From contig NC_071328.1 of NCBI RefSeq assembly GCF_010183535.1, forward strand, positions 4,030,001 through 4,094,000: a DNA stretch of 64,000 nt. The letters run 5' to 3'. The DNA is from Caenorhabditis remanei. Its lineage: Eukaryota; Nematoda; Chromadorea; Rhabditida; Rhabditidae. The position numbers were made by a program, and so were the translations under genes. The notes below the pieces were generated by a model. It worked only from the letters and a program-made list of their open reading frames with translations, was not told where the DNA came from and ran no database searches. This document shows, in pieces, positions 46,303 to 57,728 of the stretch (position 1 is its first letter; each line of letters starts with the position of its first letter).

Positions 46303-47243
46303 AAAGATGAAAAAAGAGGAGACGTAGAACGATAATGACTTGAATACACTTTATTATCAATACAATCAGTTTTCTTAATTTCGAAATCACAGGTTTTCTG
46401 ATAGAGGTAGTATGGTAAAGCACGATGATAGAATGATACTCGTTTGAACTGACGAAAAGCTTCAAAAACCGATTTCTGACACATTGTGATGACCATGGGA
46501 CCCAAAACCGAGAATTACAAAAAATAAAAAAGAATGAAAAAAAGCAAGGAGTCGAACCAGAGACTGTACACCTACTACCCCACCTGTAACCCACAGGTAA
46601 AGCGCGATGGATCCATTGTGGGTCCATATGCGTCCATATCGAATATGGATCCACATAGGATCCATAATGCGTCCACATTTAAAACGCGGATCGCGCGCGG
46701 ATGGAATATGGATAGGGAGGATGTCGGTCGTCCTCAAATTTCCCATGAAAATTTTTTTGATGGTAACATACGCTCACTCATTTCGATGTTATTTTTGACG
46801 AGTTCTCGTTTAGTTTTAATTTGTTTACTTGAATTATCTTCATCCAGAATTCTCCTCTAAATCCCAATCTTCCTAAAGGTCATCAACTGACAAAAATCTG
46901 GATTCTATTCCTGCCAAAATGTGTAAAATGCTGATTAACCACTGTTCGCTTATTTTCTTTTTCCAACAAACTAGTTGCTTAAATTCAATTTTCTTCCAAT
47001 TATTTCTCTTTTTTGTCTTTTTCCCTCCTAATTGTTCGAAATATTCACACCATTTCCCAAGTTTGAAATTTTCAAATCCAATTTATTCCAATCAACACTT
47101 TCTTTTTTTGTCATGATTTCTTTGATACAAAAACATTCAAAATAGACATCTTCTAGCTCGGAAAATTGGATAAAAATGCAATGATCTTCATATGGATGAA
47201 GTTTGAGAAGAATGAATTTTGAGTTTTCGTCTCCTCTAATTCA
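46303..47243. other. Intergenic, with GGATCCATATG-type repeats and an inverted-repeat arm
   Basis: About 46540-46700 has a pol III box B (GGTTCGACTCC on the minus strand, 46548-46558) beside short direct repeats built on GGATCCATA and TGCGTCCA. About 46855-47163 is the inverse of 41524-41835. No gene. Confidence 0.5.
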
Positions 47244-48567
47244 TCATTCATTTCGCGAAAACTTTTTGATAAAATCCTCCTCCGTGAGATTCCAGACACC
47301 GAAAAAAAACTTCCGCTGAGAGATCATAACAGACGCGACACCTTGATCATGTTCTCGAACGATATAGAAATGAGTAGCTGATTCTGCAGAAATCAATTCC
47401 TCTCGATTGGAACGAAATCTGCAAAATTTAAACATTATTCGATAAATTTCCTGATTTGGTTTAATCTAGGAATAAGCTCAAAGCCATTATAACATATGAT
47501 GATAAGATGAAACTAATTCGAAAAAACCCTCAACAAGGAAGGCTAGCATACGGTATTAGGTAGCATTCGCAAAAGAGAACTAACCTTCTTTTGAAGTAAA
47601 ATATTGGTGGAGTTATCGCTGTATTTGACTCGCTGAAACCAATTGAGTTCCTAATTTCCGTTGGATCAAAAAGTTGAGAGTTTAACTTTGAATCGATAGT
47701 TAAAACTTCCAAATTATCGAATCCGTCATTTAACATCCACCTTTTCAAAAATTGAACTATATCAGAGTTCTCAATTTTTGACGTCCATAAGAACGCTTGG
47801 TTACCACGGAATTTACGCAAGATACTAGGTACAATCATGGCATCTTTCTCTTCAATTTGTATTGTTTTATATCCGTATATGACAGAACTATCATCTAATT
47901 GGCCTTTGACTTCTGGTCCCACAAAAAGAAACTCTTGATTTGGGGACAAAGAGCAGAAATCATCAAGAGTTTTTCCTTCAATTGTTGGAAATTTCCATAT
48001 ATAAGATGAATTGACATTCTTCAGATTTGGAAGCTTGAATTCTTCGTACATACACACATTCACCTGATACTCTTTGTCATTCCCAAACAATGAGTAACTA
48101 TAATTTTGAATTGATTCAAGTATTGTACGAGAGAAAACTCGATCAGGATTGTTTGTAAGATAGTTGTTGTAAATTAGAACTAAATCTTGAGGGCGTGGAG
48201 AAGGGAGCTTTCTGAAAAGAAGCGTTTGAAAGAGTAAATGGTTATATATGAATTCAACTCACCCGAACTCCACTTTAGTCCCGAAAATGGACAGAGTACC
48301 TAAACATTTCACCAAGGTTGTTTTGCAATAAATTTCAATAATGACTTCGGAACTACCATCATAACTCACTGCTTCAATCCGCATCGAGTGAGCGATATTC
48401 ATTAGAATGTATTTTATTTTAGTGAAACGAGCCTTCTCCACTGATACAATCAAATTGTTCATCCTTTTGGAGGCGATGGAAAGAAGGAATATACTCTGGA
48501 GATCCATCGAGTCCAGTATTTCTCTTTGGATAACATATGGGAAATTGGATAGTTTTATGGGGGTCAT
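47244..48567 (-). CDS. F-box / FBA_2 protein, array copy C
   Basis: Three exons in phase: 48263-48567, 47585-48211 and 47244-47418, giving 368 residues. F-box start MTPIKLSNFPYVIQREILDS with SIASKRMNNLIVSVEKARF. The FBA_2 region carries FRGNQAFLWTSKIENSDIVQ and FLKRWMLNDGFDNLEVL, and the end has YIVREHDQGVASVM and FFFGVWNLTEEDF. The ATG follows TTTCAGA (trans-splice-like). It is more diverged from A and B than they are from each other, and its intron 2 uses a normal GTTAGT donor. Predicted SCF adaptor with unknown substrate. The second exon is 36 bases longer than in A. Confidence 0.86.
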
Positions 48568-49167
48568 TCTGAAATATTTAACATTTGGAGTGTATAAAAG
48601 TTGAAAGTAAGGAAAGACAACGATTTGTCCAGAAACAAAAAAATTACGACATTTTGGTTTTAAATTCAAATAAATTTTAGTATGAGATTCGTATCTAGCA
48701 AACGAAAATTGACTAATAAAGCAGTGAAAGTTTCAATTATTATAAAACTGTCATCCTAAAATTTCTGAATTAAATTCAAGAAATGAGACTTACATTAAAT
48801 GTATGAAAAAATAGCCAATATTGGTTCGGTCTGTACAACAAACCAAGTCTTCCGATTAGACAACGGCCAGAGAAGGTTCGAGAAGAGAGAGTGTCATCCA
48901 TCAATACTTCTGTACACAATACGGTATCCCTCATTCTCTCCTTGTTTTCCATAGCTCGCTTGTTTATTTGCTAATCTGTGTTCGCAATATGTCTGTCATC
49001 TAGTGCCACTTGCAATTAAAATAGCAGAATGATAAATTAAGTTCATCAAACGTTGGTTTCAAAGTGTGTTTAAATGGGAATAAGGTGAAGTAAAGGAAAT
49101 TATTTATTCAGAAGAAACGTGCATTACAAGAAAAAGATACTGTGAATTAAAAATAAACTTTAATTTA
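48568..49167. other. Upstream region of F-box copy C
   Basis: About 48870-49010 holds the conserved block seen upstream of the other F-box genes (TGTCATCCATCAATACTTCTG). From about 49082 on, the sequence matches the downstream flank of copy A, marking the start of the second duplicated F-box/kinase unit. Confidence 0.55.
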
Positions 49168-50959
49168 TTAGTTATTTCCAGTGAACTTCTCCAAAAATTG
49201 CTCTTCTGTCAAATTCCAGACGCCAATAGAAAATTCTCTCTCCGCAATCACAACTGATGCCACACGATTATCATGCTCTCGAACAATATACTGGTGACTG
49301 TTGAAACTAACTATGCGTGATTTGTCGGGGTTTAGATTAATTCTGGAAATTTTATAAAATCACAATAATCAGGTGCGAATTATGCTGAGAACTAACCTTG
49401 TTTTGCAGTTGTAAACTGGTGAATTGACTGCCTCGCTCAGCGTCTTGATGTCAATTGCATTTTTGATTTCAACTGGATTCATAGGCTCAGAATCAGAGTT
49501 ATCTCGTAAGGTTATTTGCAAGATCTCTAATTTCTTAAATGACTCATTCGATTTCCACTTTTTCAAAAATTGAATCACATCACGGTGATCGAGTTTTGAT
49601 GTTCTCATAAATGCATGTCTCCCACCAAACTTCCGTAATAAATTAGGCACAAGTTTTGATTTGTCATCAAAAGTGTATATGCAATTTATATCATATAACT
49701 TGGAATTCCCTTTCAATTTACGGAGTTTTACTCCAAACAAATTAATGAAATCTTGATTAGGAGAGGCAGAGAAGTAATCATTTAGAGTTTTTCCGTCAAC
49801 AGATGGAACTATATGTATATTACTTTCACTAACATTTTTCAGTTTTGGTAGTCTGAATCCATAAGCATATATAACGCATTCTCTGTAAGACTCGAGCATG
49901 GAATCAAAGGGTGTGGGCCTAGGACCTGTATGCATGGTACAGCTTAGATATTGCAGTCAAACATACTATCGGTCATTAGTAACCCATACAAAAATTTTTG
50001 AGCTCGGGCTCCGGGTTACGGTAGTACTGTAGGTGCTCAAAGAGCAAAAAATTTTTTTTTTGTTTTTGACCGTAGAACGCTATAATTTTTGGAATAAAAT
50101 GAGTATTGTTAGTGTAGTATTTTCTCAAAATTTTAAAACATGAAAATAATTTTTGACCAAGATATAACAAAATTAGTCCATTTTTTCTGAAATTTTGGGA
50201 AAAACTGTAATTTTTATGGAACAAATAGGTAATACCTTTTTACCACTCTATGTTTACATGAAACTACAATGTTTTAGCTTTATTTCAAAGATAAAAATTT
50301 CAAAAAAATCCTATACTGTTTTTTGAAAAATTTCGATATCTGACAATGAAAAAAACTTTTTTTGAGATAACTCAAAAATTGTTTTAGAATCAAACTGTTC
50401 ATACTCTTTTAAGTGTTTTTTGTACTGACACTTTATTTCCAACTCTTCAACATCATTGAGAAAAATGCACTTCTATGTATGAATTTTCGCCAAATTTTCA
50501 ACTTTTTTCAAAAGTTGATTTTTGAAATACTAATAATGAATACCTTTTTACCACACTAGTTTTACACCAGTCGGTTAACGCAGCCTAACGGCTGCTCAAC
50601 CTCCTTCTCTACACCACCCTTCTGGGTATTACAGCGCCTGCGGCTCTTCTCAAATGTTTTAGTCTATCGAGGTCTCAGAATTCTCTGCTACTCCTGGATC
50701 GTATAACTTTTCCACCTGTCAGTAGTTTTTGTTAACTAACAGAGTTGAGCGGAATTCCGCCTTCCGCCTTCCGCTTTCTGGTTTCCGCCAAATAGTTTCC
50801 GCTTTCCGCCTTCCGCCTATTCAAATTTTTTTTCCGCATGGTAGTGAACAGTTAAACTCGCTCTTCAAGAATCGAGTGATCTTTCAAATATCAATTCTAA
50901 GTTTCGACTTCCGTATTCACAAATCACAATTACCTCTTGAGTAGTATTGCTCGGCACAG

Positions 50960-51071
50960 CTCTTGCAGCTGTGCTGAACCGAAATCCCTTAGAACATTTT
51001 TTATTTTTCTCTGAGTCTCTCAATTTCGCACACTATTTTCTTTGGTTACGGTCGAGCGCAGTTGTAAGAAG
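50960..51071. repeat. Palindromic mini-element, family 'TTACAAC-GCGCTCTACC', copy 5
   Basis: Diverged arm on the left (CTCTTGCAGCTGTGCTGAAC) and a clear inverted arm GGTCGAGCGCAGTTGTAAGAA on the right, bordered by TTGCCGTGCTGATA. The centre GAGTCTCTCAATTTCGCACA is as in copy 2. It is nested in the 3.78 kb insertion. Confidence 0.6.
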
Positions 51072-52199
51072 TTTGCCGTGCTGATATTCTTTCATTCAGT
51101 ATCCTCCTAGTAGGCTTCTGGGTGTTCTTCACGGTCTTTTTTGGCTTGAGACTGTGAAACCTTTACCTATGTCATTTTGCTGAATGGTCAACTATGTTTT
51201 TTCTCTATTCGAATATGATTTTACTGAAGCTTAGGAATTTGGAGCATTTCCTATTCACGTCTTCAAAAAATGCACTCATAGTAATAGTATTTAAAAAAAA
51301 AGTATTTTGTTGATTGGCAGCGATGCCGCTTCCCTCCCTCAAAATCTTTCAAGATTGTTTCTTTTTTCATATACACCGAAATCTTCTTTTAGTATGGTTT
51401 TATCCCAAAAAGTTCTGTTTCCTAAACATTTTCTCGGGAATACTTCAAAACTCTTTTGCATATTTCTAAGTTCAAAAGTTAAAGAACCACCTTATTCAAT
51501 CTATAATTTCGATCCTTCCCATTTTTACCTAAAAGCGTTTCACAAAAGCTGACAAAAGTTTATAAGGAAACATAGACAAATCAAGTTGAAACGCGTCCTT
51601 CACGATGCACAAATCAATCATCTCCCAAGATCATCTACTACTACGACTAAACCATCAGAAAATAATGTACTTCTGATCCTGGCAGACTTCATTTGTGTCA
51701 AGAAGTTTTTTAATTTTTTCTGATTTTTGGCAGGATAACAATCACCATCTGAAAGTACAAACAGATCTGTTGAATATTATCTAACCTCTACTTCAAAATC
51801 TGACTCGTCTCGTCCACATCCAACTGTTTTTAGCAAAAAACAGGTCAAAGTTTGCAGAATAGATCTGACCTGAGATTTCTAATGCAAGCTTTTCCAAGCC
51901 TTCCCAAAAAATGAGGAAATGAATTCATTTGAAGAATGAAAAAGTTATATAACTATTTTCCCCGTGATCTCCTATTTCCCTATTTCGGAAATGAAAGCCA
52001 CTGAAAGGCTTGAAAACCACTTTTTCTCACGTAGTGACCTAATTTAGAACTATTTTAACTAAAAAATAGACGGGCATCATCCGGGACAAATTTCCAATCG
52101 ATCTGTGTAAGTTTCATTGAAAACGGTTCAGTACAGAAGGCGCTAGAGTCGGCGACAAACGGACAGACAAACGGATCTGCTGAATATTATTAGTAAAGA

Positions 52200-52990
52200 T
52201 TACACAACAACACTTCAACTTCATTTTGAAATTAAAATTTCAGAAAAAAATCGATACATATTGTCTGAAAAATTTTGATGTCTGAAACTGAAAAAAATTT
52301 TTTTTGAGATATCTTCAAAATTCTTTTAGAATCAAATTGCCCGCTAACTTTGGAGCATTTTTTGTATTGACCTTTTATTTATAATTGTTTCTCATCATTA
52401 TAAAAAATCCAATATTCCTTCAATTCAACCATTTTAAGAACATAGTCAGTTTCAGGATCAAATTTGACGTATTTCGTGGTAACGCAGTTATTTTTTTTTC
52501 TAAATAGTTTTTTTAGTTCATAAATATTAAAATCCTTGCTTAATTGAAAAGATTTAAGTTCAAAGTTTTTAAGCATCAATAAGCATTCACTACCAAAAAA
52601 TTTTCAGCAACATTTTTTGTGAAAACTAGAAATTGTTTCTTGTCAATAAAGAAAGGATTTTAATATTTATGAACTAAAAAAACTATTTAGAAAAAAAAAC
52701 TGCGTTACCACGAAATACGTCAAATTTGAGCCTGAAACTGACTATGTTCTTAAAATGGTTGAATTGAAGGAATATTGGATTTTTTATAATGATGAGAAAC
52801 AATTATAAATAAAAGGTCAATACAAAAAATGCTCCAAAGTTAGCGGGCAATTTGATTCTAAAAGAATTTTGAAGATATCTCAAAAAAAAATTTTTCAGTT
52901 TCAGACATCAAAATTTTTCAGACAATATGTATCGATTTTTTTCTGAAATTTTAATTTCAAAATGAAGTTGAAGTGTTGTTGTGTAATGTA
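52200..52990. repeat. Palindrome nested in the 3.78 kb element
   Basis: Arms of about 390 bp (CACAACAACACTTCAACTTC on the left, its inverse near 52970) meet near 52595. An open frame on each arm (52379-52579) is a product of the palindrome and has no family resemblance I recognise. Confidence 0.75.
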
Positions 52991-54488
52991 AAACTAGTGT
53001 GGTAAAAAGGTATTCATTATTAGTATTTCAAAAATCAACTTTTGAAAAAAGTTGAAAATGTGGCGAAAATTCATACATAGAAGTGCATTTTTCTCAATGA
53101 TGTTGAAGAGTTGGAAATAAAGTGTCAGTACAAAAAACACTTAAAAAAGTATGAGCAGTTCGATTCTAAAACAATTTTCGAGTTATCTCAAAAAAGTTTT
53201 TTTCATTGTCAGATATCGAAATTTTTCAAAAAACAGTATAGGATTTTTTTGAAATTTTTATCTTTGAAATAAAGCTAAAACATTGTAGTTTCATGTAAAC
53301 ATAGAGTGGTAAAAAGGTATTACCTATTTGTTCCATAAAAATTACAGTTTTTCCCAAAATTTCAGAAAAAATGGACTAATTTTGTTATATCTTGGTCAAA
53401 AATTATTTTCATGTTTTAAAATTTTGAGAAAATACTACACTAACAATATTCATTTCATTCCAAAAATTATAGCGTTCTACGGTCGAAAACAAAAAAAAAA
53501 TTTTTTTGCTCTTTGAGCACCTACAGTACTACCGTAACCCGGAGCCCGAGCTCAAAAATTTTTGTATGGGTTACTAATGACCAATAGTATCTGTTTTTAT
53601 AAAAATCTTGCCCTAGGGCACACGTTGCTCGAGTCTTACAAAGAATGCGTTATATATTAATGTCCAGTTTGCATTCTTTGTTGTCCCCGAACAATCCATA
53701 GCTATGTCTTTGAACTGATTCGAATACTTCATCGGCAAAAGCAGTCTTAGTCCTTCTTGCAATATACCATCTAAAAAAAGGAAAGTAAGAATGAAGTTGG
53801 TAGAATATAAACTAGGTTAAACTTGAAACTGTTTAAAGTTAAAAAAGTTTGTTAAAATTTAAATTGTTTTTGAATCGTTCTCCTATTCTTTTGCACAGAA
53901 AACATGAACAACTGCGCAAATATATTTATGGAAAGTTGAAACTACTAATTTTTCTATCTAGACTAGAAAATGTCTAAAACTACAAAAAGAGCAAGCTTAA
54001 TAAAAACTTACTTGGGTTCAATAAGAGTATCCGAAATGTAGAGTTTCTTTTTTTTATATATCCCTAAAACCATCGTTGTGTCCATTGTTAAAATTACTTC
54101 AGAAGTATGATCATAATTGACAGCTTCAATCGAAGCTCCCAAATTCATATCGTACAGAATGTATTTGATTTTATTGAAACGAGCCTTCTCCACTGATACA
54201 ATCAAATTGTTCATCCTTTTGGAGGAGATGGACAAAATAAATATAGTTTGGAGATCCATTGAGTCCATTATTTCTCTTTGGACAACATATGGGAAGTTGA
54301 ATAATCTTATAGGGTTCATTCTGAAATTATTCACTCGATATTCAAAACTTTGAAACAAACTGAAAAAGAGCGAAGACTATTTTTAATAATTTGAGACATT
54401 CAAACAAAAACTTCATTGATTCTAAACCCAGAGATATTAAGATTTTTCAGAGAATCAATGAAAAACTTTAAAAGTTGGAACTTCATAT

Positions 54489-56805
54489 AAGAACCCTCCA
54501 ATTTGAAAATTTTCAATTCTCGAGGCAAATATCAAAAAAGTCGCTGAATTCTGTACTTTTTCAGATTTTTGGGCAATGTGAGAAAGACGCTATTTTTTGT
54601 CTCAAAATGCTCAGATACACAGAAAATTTGGTTTAAAATAGTTTCTGCCTATTAAGGGTTTTTTTCAAAATATTATAAAGTTACAGCTTTTATTGAATGC
54701 TTTAGTTATCTCACAATTTAGATGAGCAAAAATTTATTTAGGTTAATTAATGAAATAATCAACAAAAAAGTAGACAAGACCAAATCCAAGGGACAGATTT
54801 CAACTCAGTTGAACTCTGCCCAACCATGGGGACACGAGAAAACTGAGATTTTACATTTTCGGTAGTCCTTTCACATGGGAGGACAGATTTCAACTTTGTT
54901 GAATTCTGTCTTTCCAACATAATAGGAAAGGTCAAAAAGCCACGTGAGAAACCCGTGGAAAATGTGAAAGTACAGTGCGAATCCGGATAATATTTTGCCA
55001 ACGTAACGTAAAATTCATTTTCAAGGAAAAGAAAATAATTTGTAGTTTTTGGTTGCTATCAGATTTTTTCAAAGAGGATACAGATTAGAGTGTCGCCTCG
55101 CAAGACACCCTGTCCCGCGAGTAGCGAGAGTTCATGCGAGTCCCGCGGGAATTCGGTCTCGGTTCGTCCCGGTTCGTCTCGCACTCTGTCTCGGTTCGGT
55201 TCGGTTCGTCTCGGTTCGGTTTGTCTCGCATTCGGTTCGTCTCGATTCGCAAAAAGTTCGGAAAGTTCATTTCCCGCAAATTACTCGCAAAGTTCACAAG
55301 ACAAAGTGAACTATTCGCATTTCACGCGTTGATCATTTCTACCGTTGATTTTCTGAAAATAATAATTTGGTAATTAAAGTCGTGAACTTTTTCTAATCTC
55401 ATTTCCATTTATTTTTTCTGAAATTTATTTTATTATTTTGGAAAAGTTCACGACTTTAATTACCAAATTATTATTTTCAGAAAATCAACGGTAGAAATGA
55501 TCAACGCGTGAAATACGAATAGTTCACTTTGTCTTGTGAACTTTGCGAGTAATTTGCGGGAAATGAACTTTCCGAACTTTTTGCGAATCGAGACGAACCG
55601 AATGCGAGACAAACCGAACCGAGACAAACCGAACCGAACCGAGACAGAGTGCGAGACGAACCGGGACGAACCGAGTCGAGCCGAAACCGGGAAATCGGGA
55701 ATTTTGCGAGTTTCGTCTCGCGAGGCGACACTCTAATACAGATACATTGCATTCTACAAACCCGGTAAGTTTCCTTACTCCCTGAAAAACTAGTTTTTAC
55801 AGATTATCACAAGAACATGTTAATGTGATGAACAAATGGGCATTTTTGAGAGAAGCGTGGGATCTCATGCTTATGTATTCTCAGACAGGTAAGAAAAGAG
55901 CCTGGTCTCGAGAAGAACTATGATTTTTCCAGACATGATTGCTGCAATTCTGGATGTGCAAGACGAAGTTCAACCGAGAGAATCATCCTAGTTACAAAAT
56001 CATCTTACTCGCGTGACCTTTCCTATTATGTTGGAAAGACAGAATCTTTTTTTGGAAAGACAGAATCCAAATTCTGTGTGTATGTGTGTATGTCGCCGAT
56101 CCTACCGCCCTTCCTACTGAACCGATTTTCTTCAAATTTGTACCAAAAGATCAGAAATTTTCCCCTCGCAATGCCCGTCTATTTTTTTAGTTAGAATAGG
56201 TCTCAACTAGGTCACTAGGTGAAAAACACGGTTTCCAAGCCATTCAGTGGTTTTCGTTTCCGAAATAGGGAAATAGGAGTTCACGGGGGAAATAATTATA
56301 GAACTTTTTCATTCTTCAAAAGAATTCATTTCTTCAAATTTTCAACACGGGTGGTGTAGAAAAAGAGGTTGAGCAGCCGTTAGGCTGCGTTAACCGACTG
56401 GTTCAACAAAGTTGAAATCTGTCCTCCCATGTGAAAGGACTACCGAAAATGTAAAACCTCAGTTTTCGCGTGTCCCCATGGTTGGGCAGAGTTCAACTGA
56501 GTTGAAATCTGTCCCTTGGATTTGGTCTTGTCTACTTTTTTGTTGATTATTTCATTAATTAACCTAAATAAATTTTTGCTCATCTAAATTGTGTATCGCA
56601 GAAAAAAATTTCAAAAATTATGTTCTTCAAGCTGGTATCAGACGTTAAATCTTGGTTTTATCTTAATAGCCAAAATTTTGTACGACTTGTCAGAAATCAG
56701 TTAAAAATTTTAGACTTGAGGCAAAACTGTTGAAAAAGAACAGAATTTAGCGACTTTTTTGATATTTGCCTCGAGAATTGAAAATTTTCAAATTGGAGGG
56801 TTCTT
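54489..56805. mobile_element. 2.3 kb element in the F-box B / kinase 2 intergenic region
   Basis: Ends AAGAACCCTCC and GGAGGGTTCTT with about 75 bp inverted arms. Further inverted arms, about 54720-54930 against 56400-56580 (TGTCCTCCCATGTGAAAGG, CCCATGGTTGGGCAGAGTTC), extend inward. The paralogous site near 43530 (CTTCATATCAATAATG) is empty, so the target duplication is ATAT or TA. It contains a nested palindrome (55085-55738). Next to that it contains two exon-like stretches (55801-55890 and 55934-55991) with good splice sites encoding a peptide with NKWAFLREAWDLMLMYSQT and a stop. That may be a transposase tail or a captured host fragment; I do not recognise it. Confidence 0.85.
55085..55738. 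repeat. Nested palindrome with TCTCGGTTCG simple repeats
   Basis: Arms of about 300 bp begin AGAGTGTCGCCTCGC and recur inverted, ending GCGAGGCGACACTCT. They carry repeated TCTCGGTTCGGTTCG and meet near 55415 (TTCACGACTTTAATTACC and its inverse). The arginine/serine-rich frames in all orientations are compositional. The direct repeat ATACAGAT beside both ends (about 55078 and 55736) would fit an 8-bp target duplication. Confidence 0.78.
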
Positions 56806-57728
56806 ATATCAATAATGATATAGTTCTAAGTAAATAATTGAATAAAATTGTAAATAAAATCAATAGGTCCACAACGAAAGAAGACTCGAGAATGGAGAGT
56901 GGTGTCATCCATCAATACTTCAGTACACAACATCATAACCCCCAGTCTCTCCTTGTTTCCCATAGCTCGCTTGGGTATTTGTTAAATGTATTTGTTAATC
57001 TGTGTTTTCAATCTATCTGTCATTTCAGTGCGCCACAAAAAAGCTAACAGATAACAGTTTTTTAATAGAAAATTTACTCTTGTACTTTATGTATAGGATC
57101 CATACTTGAAAAAATTAAATTCTGATCTCTAATCAAGTGAGAATTGAGATTTAAAATACTTGTAATTTAAAAAGCAGAATGATCAATTAAGTTTATCATT
57201 CAGACAACTATACATAGAGCAAAAATTACATTTTTATAGGTTCTCGAAAATGAGTTATTGAATGAAATTGGCAGCGAAGTGCATTACAGTAACCCGTGGA
57301 AAGTTAGGAAAGCAACTGTACGGTTTTAGAGAACGTGGTAATAGTTCCAACAATATGCCACGTTAATTTTGATCGTTTTTAGTTAAAAAATTCCATTTCT
57401 TACTCTTCTCAAACTTCAAATTTACTCTTCTTTTCATTATGCTGGTAAGAACATTCGGTACATTTGAATGGGACACGTTATGAATTGAGAGCGTTAGCCG
57501 AGGACCCAAAAAACACAAAAATCGATCGGAAAGTGAAATAATCTGTCGGGGACCTGACTTGTTGTTGAAAGCGACAGATGAAGTATGAAGAAAGGAATCC
57601 TTCAATTACACATGGAATAGTTTCAGACATCCAGTGACGGTGGATCCACTTCTTTGACTAAATCTGTAGAAGATACAGGAACAAAAGAGAAAAGTAGTCA
57701 GTCTTCAGTAACACATCGGATTCTGAAG
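56806..57728. other. Upstream region of kinase copy 2
   Basis: Matches 43530-44444 closely, including the conserved block of the F-box promoters (about 56870-57030) and the open stretch from TTTCAG before the kinase ATG. A few substitutions and short indels separate the two copies. Confidence 0.6.

Larger units (their letters stand above)
49872..53652. mobile_element. 3.78 kb nested palindromic element in F-box copy B, TA target
   Basis: Ends are TAACGCATTC... and ...GAATGCGTTA, with about 20 bp of terminal similarity (CTCGAG also conserved). The uninterrupted paralogue at about 42692 reads GCATATATATTAATG, so the insertion duplicated TA, as in Tc1/mariner-type transposition. Inside, about 49970-50560 is inverted at about 52995-53590, and about 52200-52985 is itself a palindrome centred near 52595, so several elements are nested. 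A copy of the TTACAAC palindrome (50960-51070) lies inside too. No full transposase is seen. Confidence 0.88.
49168..54319 (-). pseudogene. F-box / FBA_2 gene, array copy B, split by a 3.78 kb insertion
   Basis: The coding sequence is nearly identical to copy A: exon 1 54012-54319, exon 2 start about 53653-53770, exon 2 end from 49871 back to about 49400, and exon 3 to the stop at 49168-49170. The two halves of exon 2 are separated by the element 49872-53652. The parts on either side are otherwise open and in frame, and intron 2 keeps a normal GTTAGT donor, so the insertion is probably recent and the gene was intact before it. A transcript would stop in the element. It stands head to head with kinase copy 2. 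Confidence 0.9.

Noticed and set aside
55049..55752. Several Arg/Ser-rich frames
   Set aside because: They occur on both strands of a palindrome built from TCTCGGTTCG repeats.
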